From positions 586,398 to 650,397 of the forward strand of contig NZ_LMMJ01000008.1 in assembly GCF_001422205.1 (NCBI RefSeq): a DNA stretch of 64,000 nt. The letters run 5' to 3'. The notes beneath the pieces were generated by a model. The model made no database searches. It was given only the letters and a program-made list of their open reading frames with translations, and was not told the origin of the DNA. Made by a program: the position numbers and the translations under genes. Below, piece by piece: positions 16,607-25,254 of this stretch. The DNA is from Curtobacterium sp. Leaf261. GTDB lineage: Bacteria; Actinomycetota; Actinomycetes; Actinomycetales; Microbacteriaceae. Each line of letters begins with the position of its first letter. Position 1 is the first letter of the stretch.

Positions 16607-16637
16607 CGACCGGCCCGCGGGGTGGTTGGATTGGGCC

Positions 16638-17384
16638 ATGAGCATCTCCGTCGCCGTCGTCGGCGCCACCGGTCGTCTCGGGGGACTCGTCTCGGACGTC
16701 GTCCAGGAACTCGACGGGTTCGACCTCGTCGCCCGGTTGTCGTCGCGGGACGGTGTCGACGTCGCGGAGCCGTCCGTGTTCGCCGGTGCGTCGGTCGTGG
16801 TCGACGTCACCGTCCCGGCACTCAGTCCGGCCATCGTGCAGACCGCCCTCGCCAGCGGCGCGCACGTGCTCGTCGGGACGTCCGGGTGGTCGGCCGATCG
16901 GCTCGCGACCCTGCGGACCTCGCTGGCGGAGCGCCCGGAGCAGGGCGTCCTCGTCGTCCCGAACTTCTCGATCGGCTCGGTCCTCGGAACGCATCTCGCC
17001 ACGATCGCGGCGCCGTGGTTCCCGTCGATCGAGATCGTCGAGTCCCACCACGCGCAGAAGGTCGACTCCCCGTCCGGGACCGCGGTGCGCACCGCCGAGC
17101 TCATCGCCGACGCACGCCGCGAGGTCGGCCCGGTCGACGCGCCGCACGTCGACCAGCGCGCCCGGGGACAGCAGGTGGCGAGCATCCCGGTGCACAGCCT
17201 CCGGCTCCCGGGGGTCACAGCGCAGCAGTCCGTGCTCCTGTCCGGGGTCGGTGAGACCCTGACGATCCGACACGACACGCTCGACGACGCCTCGTACGCA
17301 CCAGGGGTCCGCGCTGCGCTCGCCGCCGTGCCGGCGATGCGCGGACTGACGGTCGGGCTCGGCACCGTGCTCGGCATCGGCTGA
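16638..17384 (+). CDS. dapB: 4-hydroxy-tetrahydrodipicolinate reductase
   Basis: 248 residues, usual length. VAVVGATGRLGGLV forms the NAD(P)-binding loop at the N-terminus, LVGTSGW follows, and VESHHAQKVDSPSGTAVRTA (about residues 135-155) carries the catalytic His-His and Lys of the DapB signature. It reduces the DapA product in lysine/diaminopimelate synthesis. ATG 16638 has a TTGGAT box 6 bases upstream, like leaderless genes nearby. dapA lies ~3 kb downstream and dapF ~20 kb downstream, so the pathway genes are dispersed but within this window. Confidence 0.97.
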   Translation: MSISVAVVGATGRLGGLVSDVVQELDGFDLVARLSSRDGVDVAEPSVFAGASVVVDVTVPALSPAIVQTALASGAHVLVGTSGWSADRLATLRTSLAERPEQGVLVVPNFSIGSVLGTHLATIAAPWFPSIEIVESHHAQKVDSPSGTAVRTAELIADARREVGPVDAPHVDQRARGQQVASIPVHSLRLPGVTAQQSVLLSGVGETLTIRHDTLDDASYAPGVRAALAAVPAMRGLTVGLGTVLGIG

Positions 17385-17386
17385 CC

Positions 17387-17824
17387 GTGCGGTCCACGCG
17401 CTTCGCGGGCGTCGTCGTCATCGCGGTGCTGCTCGTGCTGTACATCGTCGTCATCGGGCAGCGGGCGGTGGCGTTCATCGCGACCGGGCTCGCGGTCGGC
17501 ATCGCGATCGGTGTCGCACTCGTCGTCGTGGGGCTCATCGGGCTGCTGCTGCTCGTCCTCGAGCTGCGGTTCGGGTTCCGGATCACCCGGCTCGCGACGC
17601 GGCTCGAGGCAGAGGGCGGGACCCCGGACGACGAGGTGCCCCTCCGCCCGTCCGGCCGCGTGGACCGGGCAGCGGCGGACGCGCTCTTCCCGAAGTACCG
17701 GGACGAGGTGGAGGCGTCCCCGGAGGACTGGCGGGCCTGGTTCCGGCTCGGCGTGGTCTACGACGCCGCCGGAGACCGCCGTCGGGCGCGGAGCGCGATG
17801 CGGACGGCGCTGCGGTACGCGTGA
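17387..17824 (+). CDS. membrane protein with a C-terminal TPR-like segment, unknown function
   Basis: 145 residues, GTG start 2 bases after the dapB stop, so translationally coupled. Two membrane helices (VVVIAVLLVLYIVVIG and FIATGLAVGIAIGVALVVVGLIG...) are followed by a cytoplasmic tail. The tail ends with PEDWRAWFRLGVVYDAAGDRRRARSAMRTAL, which fits one tetratricopeptide repeat. A conserved companion of dapB in related genomes as far as I recall; no biochemical role is known. The single TPR suggests a protein-binding function. Confidence 0.8.
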   Translation: MRSTRFAGVVVIAVLLVLYIVVIGQRAVAFIATGLAVGIAIGVALVVVGLIGLLLLVLELRFGFRITRLATRLEAEGGTPDDEVPLRPSGRVDRAAADALFPKYRDEVEASPEDWRAWFRLGVVYDAAGDRRRARSAMRTALRYA

Positions 17825-17841
17825 GCCGGTCCGGCGTTCCA

Positions 17842-17909
17842 CAAAACGCCACCTTGGCCGTTCCGCGCAGGGACATATCCCTGCGCAGAGCTGTCGACCT
17901 GGTGTTTTG
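17842..17909. repeat. nested palindrome between convergent genes
   Basis: The outer arms CAAAACGCCACC (17842-17853) and GGTGTTTTG (17901-17909) are imperfect inverted repeats; inside, GCGCAGGGA (17865-17873) and TCCCTGCGC (17878-17886) are perfect with a CATA loop. Its A/T-rich outer arms stand out from the local composition. It may act as a bidirectional terminator or be a small mobile-repeat remnant. Confidence 0.65.
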
Positions 17910-17927
17910 CGAAAGCGGCAGCCCGGG

Positions 17928-18830
17928 CTACCGCAGGAACGCGTCGACCGCCTGCTCCGCCGTCGTGTGTGCGAACTCGTAGCCGTCCTCCCGCAGGACG
18001 TTCGGGAGCATCATCTGGCTCGAGAGCAGGAGCTCGTCCGCGGCGTCACGGAGCAGCAGGCGCAGCGCGAACTCCGGCACCGCGAACAGGTAGGGCTTGT
18101 GCATGTCCTCGGCGACCCGACGCGTGATCCTGTCGCTGACCGCCGGCTCCGGTCCGGCGAGGTTCACCGGTCCGGACACGCTCGAGGTGCAGAGGTGCAC
18201 GATCGCCCCGACCTCGTCGTCGAGCGAGATCCACGGCCAGTGCTGTCCACCGGTGCCGAGCTTGCTGCCGAGGCCGAACTTGGTCAGGGGCAGCACCGGC
18301 CCGAGGGCACCACCGCCCGGGCCGAGCACGAGTCCGGTGCGCAGGAAGACCGTCCGGGTGGCGTCCGGGGCCTTCGCGGCGGCGGCCTCCCACTGCACGC
18401 AGATGTCCGCGAGGAACCCGGTCCCGGGCTCCGCCGTGTCGCCGAGACGGTCCGCCGGACGGTCGCCGTAGATGCCGGACGCGGAGCCGCTCAGGAACGC
18501 CCGGGGTGGGTTCGCGGCGTGCTGCATCGCCGTGACGAGGGTGTTCGTCGGGTCGAGCCGCGAGGTCAGCAGCGTCCGCTTGTACTCGTCGGTCCAGGGG
18601 AGCTTGCCGATGCTCGCGCCCGACAGGTTGACGACCACGTCCGCGCCGTCCACGATCGCCGGGTCGAGGGCGCGCTCACCGGGTGACCACCGGAACTCGG
18701 TCGGCGTCCGGGGTGCACGGCGCACGAGGGTCGACACGTGGTGGCCGGCGTCACGGAGTGCTGCGACGAGCGGCGTGCCGATGAACCCGGACGCACCGGC
18801 GACGAGGACGGAGAGCGGGGCATCCGCCAT
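17928..18830 (-). CDS. TIGR01777 family SDR-type epimerase/oxidoreductase
   Basis: 300 residues with an extended short-chain dehydrogenase fold: [22 protein letters not shown] gives the GxxGxxG dinucleotide loop, [14 protein letters not shown] the family-specific segment, and [11 protein letters not shown] the position of the catalytic Ser/Tyr region. The C-terminus has [13 protein letters not shown]...AVDAFL, the DUF1731 domain typical of this family. The substrate is unknown; the family includes the cell-division factor SulA-like YfcH group. GGAGG lies 5 bases before the ATG at 18830. Convergent with the dapB-linked membrane gene. Confidence 0.93.
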   Translation of the reverse strand: MADAPLSVLVAGASGFIGTPLVAALRDAGHHVSTLVRRAPRTPTEFRWSPGERALDPAIVDGADVVVNLSGASIGKLPWTDEYKRTLLTSRLDPTNTLVTAMQHAANPPRAFLSGSASGIYGDRPADRLGDTAEPGTGFLADICVQWEAAAAKAPDATRTVFLRTGLVLGPGGGALGPVLPLTKFGLGSKLGTGGQHWPWISLDDEVGAIVHLCTSSVSGPVNLAGPEPAVSDRITRRVAEDMHKPYLFAVPEFALRLLLRDAADELLLSSQMMLPNVLREDGYEFAHTTAEQAVDAFLR

Positions 18831-18882
18831 GGGGACCTCCAGTTGGTCGGAGCCTCCAACCTATTCGGGTCGGCTCGGGATC

Positions 18883-18897
18883 GGACGGGAGGCACGG
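18883..18897 (+). repeat. half-site of the GGACTGGAGGC repeat family
   Basis: GGACGGGAGGCACGG, 14-15 bases close to the arm of the copy at 16087-16096, stands alone without an inverted partner in the divergent region before thyA. Confidence 0.5.
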
Positions 18898-18939
18898 CTG
18901 GCGCCCGTCACGCTGCTCCCGTTCGGCCGTGGCCGGGCT

Positions 18940-18945
18940 TAGCAT
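18940..18945 (+). promoter_or_regulatory. leaderless promoter -10 of thyA
   Basis: TAGCAT ends 7 bases before the GTG at 18953 and decides that start over the longer frame from 18929. Confidence 0.6.
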
Positions 18946-18952
18946 CGAGACC

Positions 18953-19795
18953 GTGACCGACACCGCAGCGCCCACCTCCACGAAGCAGCCGGACCCGAGC
19001 GTCCCGACGCCCTACGAGGACCTGCTCCGCAAGGTCCTGACCGAGGGTGCCCCCAAGGGTGACCGGACGGGGACCGGCACGCGGAGTCTGTTCGGCGCGC
19101 AGCTCCGGTACGACCTGTCCGAGGGGTTCCCGCTCATCACGACGAAGCGCGTGCACTTCAAGTCGATCGCGTACGAGCTCCTCTGGTTCCTCCGTGGCGA
19201 GGGCAACGCGACCTGGCTGCAGGAGCACGGCGTCCGGATCTGGAACGAGTGGGCGGCTGAGGACGGCGACCTCGGCCCGGTCTACGGCGTGCAGTGGCGT
19301 TCGTGGCCGACCCCGTCCGGCGAGCACGTCGACCAGATCGCGCAGCTCCTCGACGAGATCCGGACGAACCCGGACTCGCGGCGGCTCATCGTGTCGGCGT
19401 GGAACGTCGCGGACATCCCGTCGATGGCCCTGGCGCCGTGCCACGCCTTCTTCCAGTTCTACGTGGTGGACGGCAAGCTCTCCTGCCAGCTGTACCAGCG
19501 GAGTGCGGACATGTTCCTCGGCGTGCCGTTCAACATCGCGAGCTACGCACTGCTGACCCACATGATCGCTGCGCAGACCGGACTCGAGGTCGGCGACTTC
19601 GTCTGGACCGGCGGCGACTGCCACGTCTACGACAACCACGTCGCCCAGGTCGAGGAGCAGCTGTCGCGGACGGCCTACGCGCTCCCGGAGCTCCGGATCG
19701 CCGAGCGCTCGAGCATCGACGACTACGTCTTCGAGGACTTCGAGATCGTCGACTACGCCCACCACCCGACGATCCGCGGCGCCGTCTCCGTCTGA
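18953..19795 (+). CDS. thyA: thymidylate synthase
   Basis: About 280 residues from GTG 18953. Classical Thy[20 protein letters not shown] (folate/phosphate loop), [14 protein letters not shown], the catalytic cysteine in [12 protein letters not shown] near residue 162, [19 protein letters not shown] and GDCHVYDNH. It methylates dUMP to dTMP using methylene-tetrahydrofolate and releases dihydrofolate, which the next gene product reduces. The stop overlaps the folA start by one base, so the two enzymes are co-translated. Confidence 0.97.
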   Translation: MTDTAAPTSTKQPDPSVPTPYEDLLRKVLTEGAPKGDRTGTGTRSLFGAQLRYDLSEGFPLITTKRVHFKSIAYELLWFLRGEGNATWLQEHGVRIWNEWAAEDGDLGPVYGVQWRSWPTPSGEHVDQIAQLLDEIRTNPDSRRLIVSAWNVADIPSMALAPCHAFFQFYVVDGKLSCQLYQRSADMFLGVPFNIASYALLTHMIAAQTGLEVGDFVWTGGDCHVYDNHVAQVEEQLSRTAYALPELRIAERSSIDDYVFEDFEIVDYAHHPTIRGAVSV

Positions 19796-20292
19796 TGCAG
19801 CAGCAGCAGATCGGCCTCGTCTGGGCGCGGTCGCGGAACGGCGTCATCGGAGCCGACGGCGGCATCCCGTGGCACGTCCCCGAGGACATGGCGCACTTCA
19901 AGGCCACGACACTCGGCGCCACCGTGGTGATGGGTCGGCGGACGTGGGAGTCGATCCCACCGCGGTTCCGGCCGTTCGCCGGTCGTCGGAACATCGTGCT
20001 CACGCGGGACACGGCATGGACGGCGGACGGCGCCGAGGTCGTGCACGACCTCGGCGTCGCGCTCCGAGTCCCGTCCGACACCGGCACGCTGTGGGTCGTC
20101 GGTGGGGGAGCCGTCTACGCGGATGCCGTGCCGCTGGCCGACCGGGTCTCCGAGACCGTCGTCGACGCGGACGTCGACGGCGACACCCGTGCACCGGAGC
20201 TCGGCCCGGACTGGCGGTGCGCCGACGACTCCGGGTGGCTCCTGTCCACGAAGGGTCTCCGGTACCGGATCACCGACCTGCGCCGAGCGTGA
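19795..20292 (+). CDS. folA: dihydrofolate reductase
   Basis: 165 residues. IGLVWARSRNGVIGADGGIPWHVPEDMAHFKATT carries the substrate loop with the conserved acidic residue of the W-x-x-P-x-D/E-x-x-x-F pattern, VVMGRRTWESIPPRFRPFAGR the NADPH loop, and LWVVGGGAVYADAVPLAD the second glycine-rich loop. It regenerates tetrahydrofolate consumed by ThyA, matching the overlapping gene order. The start codon shares its A with the thyA stop (TGATG). A 20-bp tandem array begins 48 bases after the stop. Confidence 0.97.
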   Translation: MQQQQIGLVWARSRNGVIGADGGIPWHVPEDMAHFKATTLGATVVMGRRTWESIPPRFRPFAGRRNIVLTRDTAWTADGAEVVHDLGVALRVPSDTGTLWVVGGGAVYADAVPLADRVSETVVDADVDGDTRAPELGPDWRCADDSGWLLSTKGLRYRITDLRRA

Positions 20293-20315
20293 GCCGGGCC
20301 GGTGTCGACCATCGG

Positions 20316-20333
20316 CACCGTTCCTCCAGTCCG
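20316..20333 (+). repeat. half-site of the GGACTGGAGGC repeat family
   Basis: CACCGTTCCTCCAGTCCG matches the right arm of the intergenic copies with one difference, downstream of folA. Confidence 0.5.
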
Positions 20334-20340
20334 AAGCGCG

Positions 20341-20420
20341 CGCGTGGTCGGCCGAGTGGGCGCGTGACCGGCCGAGTGCACGCGTGGCCCGCCGAGCGCA
20401 TGCGCGGACCGTCCGAGCGG
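20341..20420 (+). repeat. 20-bp tandem repeat, four degenerate copies
   Basis: Units at 20341, 20361, 20381 and 20401 share the frame CGCGTGNCCGGCCGAGTGNN with a few changes each. The last unit forms half of the terminator hairpin at 20402-20431. Confidence 0.75.
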
Positions 20421-20431
20421 ACGGTCCGCGC
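20402..20431 (+). terminator. terminator of thyA-folA
   Basis: GCGCGGACCGTCC and GGACGGTCCGCGC form a perfect 13-bp stem with a GAGC loop, 29 bases before the dapA start. Confidence 0.7.
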
Positions 20432-20447
20432 CGCTCGGCACTCCCGG

Positions 20448-20453
20448 TACGCT
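20448..20453 (+). promoter_or_regulatory. leaderless promoter -10 of dapA
   Basis: TACGCT ends 6 bases before the GTG at 20460. Confidence 0.55.
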
Positions 20454-20459
20454 GGGCGT

Positions 20460-21437
20460 GTGTCCCCCCGTGAGAATCCGTTCGGCCAGGTCCTCGTCGC
20501 CCTCGTGACGCCGTTCACCGCCGACGGCGAGGTCGACTGGCCCGGTGTCGAGCAGCACATCGAGAACTGCATCACCGCGGGCGCCGACGGGATCGTCGTG
20601 ACCGGGACGACCGGGGAGACGAGCACCCTGACCGACCCCGAGAAGCTCCGACTGGTCGAGGTCGGCAAGTCGGTCGCCGCGGGCCGGGCCAAGATCATCA
20701 CCGGCGGTGGCTCGAACGAGACCGCGCACGCGATGCAGCTCTACCGGCAGAGCGAGAAGGCCGGCGCCGACGGCGTCATGATCGTCACGCCGTACTACAA
20801 CAAGCCGACCCAGGCCGGTGTCCTCACGCACTTCCGGATGATCGCGGACGCGACCGACCTGCCCGTCATCCTCTACGACATCCCCGGGCGCACCGGCATC
20901 CCGATCAAGTACGAGACCATCGTGCGCGCGTCGAAGCACCCCAACATCCTCGCGGTGAAGGACGCCAAGGGCGACTTCGCGGAGGTGAGCCGGGTGCTGA
21001 ACAACACCGATCTGATGTACTTCTCCGGCGACGACACGAACGTCCTGCCGCACCTGGCGATCGGTGCGACGGGGCTCATCGGTGTCACGGCGAACATCAC
21101 CGCGACGCCGTACCGCGCCATCGTCGACGCCGTGAACGCCGGTGACCTGGCGACGGCGACCCGCGAGCACCAGCGCCTCGAACCGCTCGTCCGCGCCGTG
21201 ATGACACATGTCCCTGGTACCGTCGCCGCGAAGTACATCCTGCACGGCCTCGGCCGGATCTCGAGCCCGCGGGTCCGCCTGCCGCTCGTCGGACCAGAGG
21301 AGTCCGAGGCCGCGACGATCGAGGCCGAACTCGAGTTCGTCCGGGACATCCCGGGTGCGGACTTCTCCAACTTCCGACCGGACCGCAACGCTGCGGCCGG
21401 CGGTGCACTGCCCAAGGTGCCAGGCACCACCCGTTGA
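20460..21437 (+). CDS. dapA: 4-hydroxy-tetrahydrodipicolinate synthase
   Basis: 325 residues from GTG 20460. TGTTGETSTLT holds the threonine pair of the active site, VTPYYNKP the tyrosine near residue 109, and ILAVKDAKGD the Schiff-base lysine near 165; YDIPGRTG follows the family pattern. It condenses pyruvate with aspartate semialdehyde as the first step to diaminopimelate. It lies 44 bases before the RNase J gene, an arrangement widespread in actinobacteria and firmicutes. Confidence 0.97.
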   Translation: MSPRENPFGQVLVALVTPFTADGEVDWPGVEQHIENCITAGADGIVVTGTTGETSTLTDPEKLRLVEVGKSVAAGRAKIITGGGSNETAHAMQLYRQSEKAGADGVMIVTPYYNKPTQAGVLTHFRMIADATDLPVILYDIPGRTGIPIKYETIVRASKHPNILAVKDAKGDFAEVSRVLNNTDLMYFSGDDTNVLPHLAIGATGLIGVTANITATPYRAIVDAVNAGDLATATREHQRLEPLVRAVMTHVPGTVAAKYILHGLGRISSPRVRLPLVGPEESEAATIEAELEFVRDIPGADFSNFRPDRNAAAGGALPKVPGTTR

Positions 21438-21481
21438 CCATCCGCGGCGTCAGAACGACGTCGCCAGCACGACAGGACCGA

Positions 21482-23158
21482 ATGCCCACGAAGATCTCCG
21501 AGCCGAAGCCGCTCGAACCCGGGACTCTCCGCGTCACCCCCATCGGTGGACTCGGCGAGATCGGCCGGAACATGACCGTCTACGAGTTCGACGGCAAGCT
21601 GCTCGTCGTCGACGCCGGTGTCCTCTTCCCCGAGGAGCACCAGCCGGGGGTCGACCTCATCCTCCCCGACTTCTCCCCGATCAGGGACCGTATGGACGAC
21701 GTCCTCGGGGTCGTGCTGACGCACGGCCACGAAGACCACATCGGCGCCGTCCCCTACCTCCTGCGTCTCCGCCAGGACATCCCGCTCATCGGCTCGCAGC
21801 TCACGCTCGCGCTCGTCGAGGCGAAGCTCAAGGAACACCGCATCAAGCCGTACACGCTGACGGTGCGCGAGGACCAGGTCGAGCAGATCGGGCCGTTCAA
21901 CCTCGAGTTCGTCGCAGTGAACCACTCGATCCCGGACGCCCTCGCCGTCGCGATCACCACGAGCGCCGGTCGTGTACTGCACACCGGCGACTTCAAGATG
22001 GACCAGCTGCCGCTCGACGACCGCATCACCGACCTCCGTGCGTTCGCGCGGCTCGGCGAGGCCGGCGTCGACCTGTTCCTGCCGGACTCCACCAACGCCG
22101 ACGTGCCCGGGTTCACCGCTCCGGAGCGCGACATCGGTCCGGTGCTCGAGAGCGTGATCGCCCGGGCCCGCAAGAAGGTCGTCGTCGCGAGCTTCTCGAG
22201 CCACGTGCACCGCGTGCAGCAGGTCCTCGACGCGGCTGCTGCGAACAACCGACGCGTCGCGTTCATGGGCCGTTCGATGATCAGGAACATGACGATCGCC
22301 GCGGACCTCGGGTACCTCCGGGTGCCGGAGAACGTGCTCATCGACAGCAAGAAGGCCAAGGACGTCCCGGACGACAAGATCGTCTACATGTCCACCGGTT
22401 CGCAGGGCGAGCCGATGGCCGTCCTCGCGCGCATGGCGAACATGGAGCACCAGATCGAGGTCGGTGACGGCGACACCGTCATCCTGGCGTCGAGCCTGAT
22501 CCCGGGCAACGAGAACGCCGTCTACCGCGTGATCGACGGGCTCACGAAGCTCGGCGCGAAGGTGGTGCACAAGGGCAACGCGAAGGTGCACGTCTCCGGA
22601 CACGCCTCCGCCGGGGAGCTCCTGTACTGCTACAACATCCTCCGTCCGCGGAACGTCATGCCCGTGCACGGCGAGCACCGCCACCTGTACGCGAGCGCGG
22701 ACCTGGCGATCCAGACGGGTGTGCCGCCGCGGAACGTCATCCTCGGGGTCGACGGCATCGTGGTCGACCTGAAGGACGGCGTGACGAAGGTCGCCGGCCA
22801 GCTCGACCTCGGGTACGTGTACGTCGACGGCTCGACCGTCGGCGAGATCACCGATGCGGACCTCAAGGACCGTCGCACCCTGGCGGAGGAGGGCTTCATC
22901 TCGATCTTCTGCGCGGTGGACTTCACCACCGGTCAATGCATCGTCGGCCCGGAGATCCAGTCGCGCGGCTTCGCCGAGGACGACTCGGTGTTCGACTCGG
23001 TCCGGCCGCAGATCATGAAGGCGCTGTCCGACACCGCGGCGAACGGCGCGGGGGACCAGCATGCGTTCACGCAGGCGGTCCGCCGGACGGTCGGCCGCTG
23101 GGTGAACACCAAGCACCGTCGGAAGCCGATGATCGTCCCGGTGGTCATCGAGGCGTAG
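21482..23158 (+). CDS. rnj: ribonuclease J
   Basis: 558 residues, usual length, ATG 21482 after ACAGGA. A metallo-beta-lactamase core with THGHEDHIGAVPYLL (HxHxDH zinc motif near residue 80), the conserved NHSIPDA and HTGDFKMDQ, and a beta-CASP domain with SFSSHVHRVQQ, FMGRSM and STGSQGEPMAV. The C-terminal part carries MPVHGEHRHLYASADLA. RNase J has endonuclease and 5'-3' exonuclease activity and matures rRNA and degrades mRNA, complementing PNPase also encoded in this window. A very strong hairpin follows its stop. Confidence 0.97.
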   Translation: MPTKISEPKPLEPGTLRVTPIGGLGEIGRNMTVYEFDGKLLVVDAGVLFPEEHQPGVDLILPDFSPIRDRMDDVLGVVLTHGHEDHIGAVPYLLRLRQDIPLIGSQLTLALVEAKLKEHRIKPYTLTVREDQVEQIGPFNLEFVAVNHSIPDALAVAITTSAGRVLHTGDFKMDQLPLDDRITDLRAFARLGEAGVDLFLPDSTNADVPGFTAPERDIGPVLESVIARARKKVVVASFSSHVHRVQQVLDAAAANNRRVAFMGRSMIRNMTIAADLGYLRVPENVLIDSKKAKDVPDDKIVYMSTGSQGEPMAVLARMANMEHQIEVGDGDTVILASSLIPGNENAVYRVIDGLTKLGAKVVHKGNAKVHVSGHASAGELLYCYNILRPRNVMPVHGEHRHLYASADLAIQTGVPPRNVILGVDGIVVDLKDGVTKVAGQLDLGYVYVDGSTVGEITDADLKDRRTLAEEGFISIFCAVDFTTGQCIVGPEIQSRGFAEDDSVFDSVRPQIMKALSDTAANGAGDQHAFTQAVRRTVGRWVNTKHRRKPMIVPVVIEA

Positions 23159-23198
23159 CCCGAGCAGCACGCGTCGCGCGTCCACGCGCGACGGACGA

Positions 23199-23240
23199 CG
23201 ACAGGACCGGCCGGGAGGCACCTCCCGGCCGGTCCTGTCG
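23199..23240. terminator. strong terminator of dapA-rnj
   Basis: CGACAGGACCGGCCGGGAGG and its complement form a nearly perfect 20-bp stem around CA (23199-23240). It contains a GGGAGGCA core reminiscent of the dispersed repeat family. Confidence 0.85.
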
Positions 23241-23348
23241 TGTTCCGCCCGGCAGACGGTGGCGTCGCACCGCGCGCGAGTCCGTCATGGACCCCTCGGT
23301 CGAGTGCGGACTGGTCGGTCGACCGCGACCGATCCACTAATGTTCTGG

Positions 23349-23356
23349 ATACGTAT
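23349..23356. promoter_or_regulatory. ATACGTAT palindrome at the exporter promoter
   Basis: The A/T-rich palindrome sits 18 bases before the adaptor start, inside GGATACGTATTC, in an otherwise GC-rich region; it may be a -10 region or an operator half. Confidence 0.35.
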
Positions 23357-23374
23357 TCGTGTCCGGAGGTTGTC

Positions 23375-24475
23375 GTGCTCGTCCTCAAGCGCTGGGTCTG
23401 GCCCGGCCTCAAGTTCCTCGTCGCGCTGGTCATCGCCGTCGCGCTCGTCCAGCTGGCGTTCTTCCCCGCGTCCGCGGACGACGATCCGGCGCAGTCGGCG
23501 GCCCTGCCGTCGGGGGCGCTGCAGGACCCGGTGGTCGCTGTCGAGACGGGGACGATCCGCAACGACGTCGAGGTCAAGGGCCAGATCGAGCCCCTCCCCT
23601 CGTCGACCGTCAAGGCGACGGCGACGGGCACCGTGAACGCCGTCCGGGTCGACGCCGACCAGGGCGTCGAGCAGGGTGCGCCGCTCATCCAGATCATGAC
23701 CGAGACGCCGGTCGACCCGCCCGCGGACCCGACGCTCCCGCAGCCGAAGCCGAAGGTGACCTACACGAACGTCACGGCACCGATCGACGGCGCCGTCTCC
23801 TCGCTCGACGTCCTCGTCGGGCAGGACGTCTCGATCGGTGAGACCGTCGCGATCGTCGCGCCGAGCAGCTTCCGCGTCAGCGCGAAGCTCACGGCCGCGG
23901 ATCTCTACCGGCTGCTCCAGCGTCCGACCGAGGCGAGCGTGACGATCCCCGACGGGCCGGCCCCGTTCGCGTGCACGAACCTGCGGATCGGCACGGCCGG
24001 CTCGGGCGCCGGCACGGGTACCGGGGCCGACACCGGGCAGGACTCCGGGGCGACGGGCGCGGACAGCACCGCTCTGACGTGCGACGTGCCCGGTGACGTC
24101 ACGGTGTTCGCGGGCCTCACCGCGTCCGTCACGGTCCCCGCCGGGCTGGCGGAGAACGTGCTCACGGTGCCGCTGACGGCGGTCTCGGGAACGGCTGCCT
24201 CCGGCACCGTGACGGTCCTCGCGCACCGAGCGGCATCCGACGACGGATCGGCGTCCGGCGCGTCCGGTACTTCCGGTGCGACTGGTGCGACTGGTGCGTC
24301 GGGGTCCGAGCCTGGACGCGAGACGCGCGAGGTGACCCTCGGGCTCAACGACGGCAAGCGTGTCGAGGTCACCGGCGGCCTCGCCGAGGGTGACCAGGTC
24401 CTCGAGTTCGTGCCCGGCACGGATGCTCAGGAGGACGACGCCTCCATCTCGGGCGGCGGTGTGGTCATCGGATGA
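23375..24475 (+). CDS. HlyD/MacA-like efflux adaptor protein
   Basis: 366 residues from GTG 23375 (GGAGG 5 bases upstream). An N-terminal membrane anchor (LVALVIAVALVQLAFF) is followed by a lipoyl/hybrid motif split in two: GQIEPLPSSTVKATATGTVNAV and VTYTNVTAPIDGAVSSLDVLVGQDV, with only a very short hairpin between. A beta-barrel then runs to residue ~320, interrupted by Gly/Thr- and Ser/Gly-rich low-complexity inserts. It would link the MacB-like pump to the cell wall or carry substrate across it. Coupled by ATGA to the ATPase gene. Confidence 0.88.
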   Translation: MLVLKRWVWPGLKFLVALVIAVALVQLAFFPASADDDPAQSAALPSGALQDPVVAVETGTIRNDVEVKGQIEPLPSSTVKATATGTVNAVRVDADQGVEQGAPLIQIMTETPVDPPADPTLPQPKPKVTYTNVTAPIDGAVSSLDVLVGQDVSIGETVAIVAPSSFRVSAKLTAADLYRLLQRPTEASVTIPDGPAPFACTNLRIGTAGSGAGTGTGADTGQDSGATGADSTALTCDVPGDVTVFAGLTASVTVPAGLAENVLTVPLTAVSGTAASGTVTVLAHRAASDDGSASGASGTSGATGATGASGSEPGRETREVTLGLNDGKRVEVTGGLAEGDQVLEFVPGTDAQEDDASISGGGVVIG

Positions 24476-25254
24476 GCGTCCTGACCATGCACGACGTCAC
24501 GCGCACCTTCGAGTCCCCGGACGGGACGCGGCTCGACGTGCTCCGCGGCACCGAACTCGTCGTCGACGCGGGGGACCGGGCCGCGATCGTCGGGCGGTCC
24601 GGTTCCGGCAAGTCGACGCTCCTGAACATCGCCGGCCTGCTCGACACCCCGACCTCCGGCACCCACGAGTTCCTCGGCATCGACGCCACCCGTCTGTCGT
24701 CCGGTCGACGCGACCGACTCCGCGGCGAGGAGATCGGCTTCGTGTTCCAGCAGTTCAACCTCGTGCAGGGCCTCACGGCGGTGGAGAACGTCGTCGTCCC
24801 GCTGCTGTACGCGTCGGGCTCGCGGTTCTGGCGGCGGCGGTCGGTGGCCGCGGACATGCTCGACCGGGTCGGGCTGTCGCACCGGCTCGACGCCCTGCCG
24901 CACCGGATGTCCGGCGGCGAGCAGCAGCGCGTGGCGATCGCGCGCGCCCTCGTGCAGCAGCCGGCGCTGATCCTCGCGGACGAACCCACCGGTGCGCTCG
25001 ACGGTACGACGGGCGACGTCGTCATGACGCTGCTCGAGACGGTGGCCGAGGAGTCCGGCGCGGCACTCGTCACGATCACCCACGACCCGGCGGTCGCGGC
25101 GCGCGCGCAGATCGTGCACACGATGGTCGACGGCAGGATGGCCGCGTCGCCGGTCGACTCGGTCGACTCGGTCGAGGCGGGCGCGCCGGTCGAGCCGGGC
25201 GCGCCGGTCCCGGCGGGCGCGCCGGTCGACGCGGTCGCGGCGGTCACGGCATGA
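24472..25254 (+). CDS. ABC transporter ATP-binding protein (MacB/LolD-like)
   Basis: 260 residues. Walker A GRSGSGKST near residue 42, Q-loop VFQQFNLVQGLTAVENV, signature MSGGEQQRVAIARAL near 145, Walker B LILADEPTGALD near 165 and the H-loop TITHDP. The layout is that of the LolD/MacB subfamily that drives FtsX-type permeases. The C-terminal ~25 residues are repeats of GAPV-type units encoded by GGCGCGCCGGTC tandem copies, probably slippage. Overlaps both neighbours by 4 bases. Confidence 0.94.
   Translation: MSVLTMHDVTRTFESPDGTRLDVLRGTELVVDAGDRAAIVGRSGSGKSTLLNIAGLLDTPTSGTHEFLGIDATRLSSGRRDRLRGEEIGFVFQQFNLVQGLTAVENVVVPLLYASGSRFWRRRSVAADMLDRVGLSHRLDALPHRMSGGEQQRVAIARALVQQPALILADEPTGALDGTTGDVVMTLLETVAEESGAALVTITHDPAVAARAQIVHTMVDGRMAASPVDSVDSVEAGAPVEPGAPVPAGAPVDAVAAVTA

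Noticed and set aside
16638..17824. dapB and its neighbour as a fused or frameshifted gene
   Set aside because: Both have complete domains and a clean 2-base spacing; no frameshift is needed.
20873..23221. A 782-codon minus-strand frame across dapA and RNase J
   Set aside because: It spans two genuine plus-strand genes and carries no motif.
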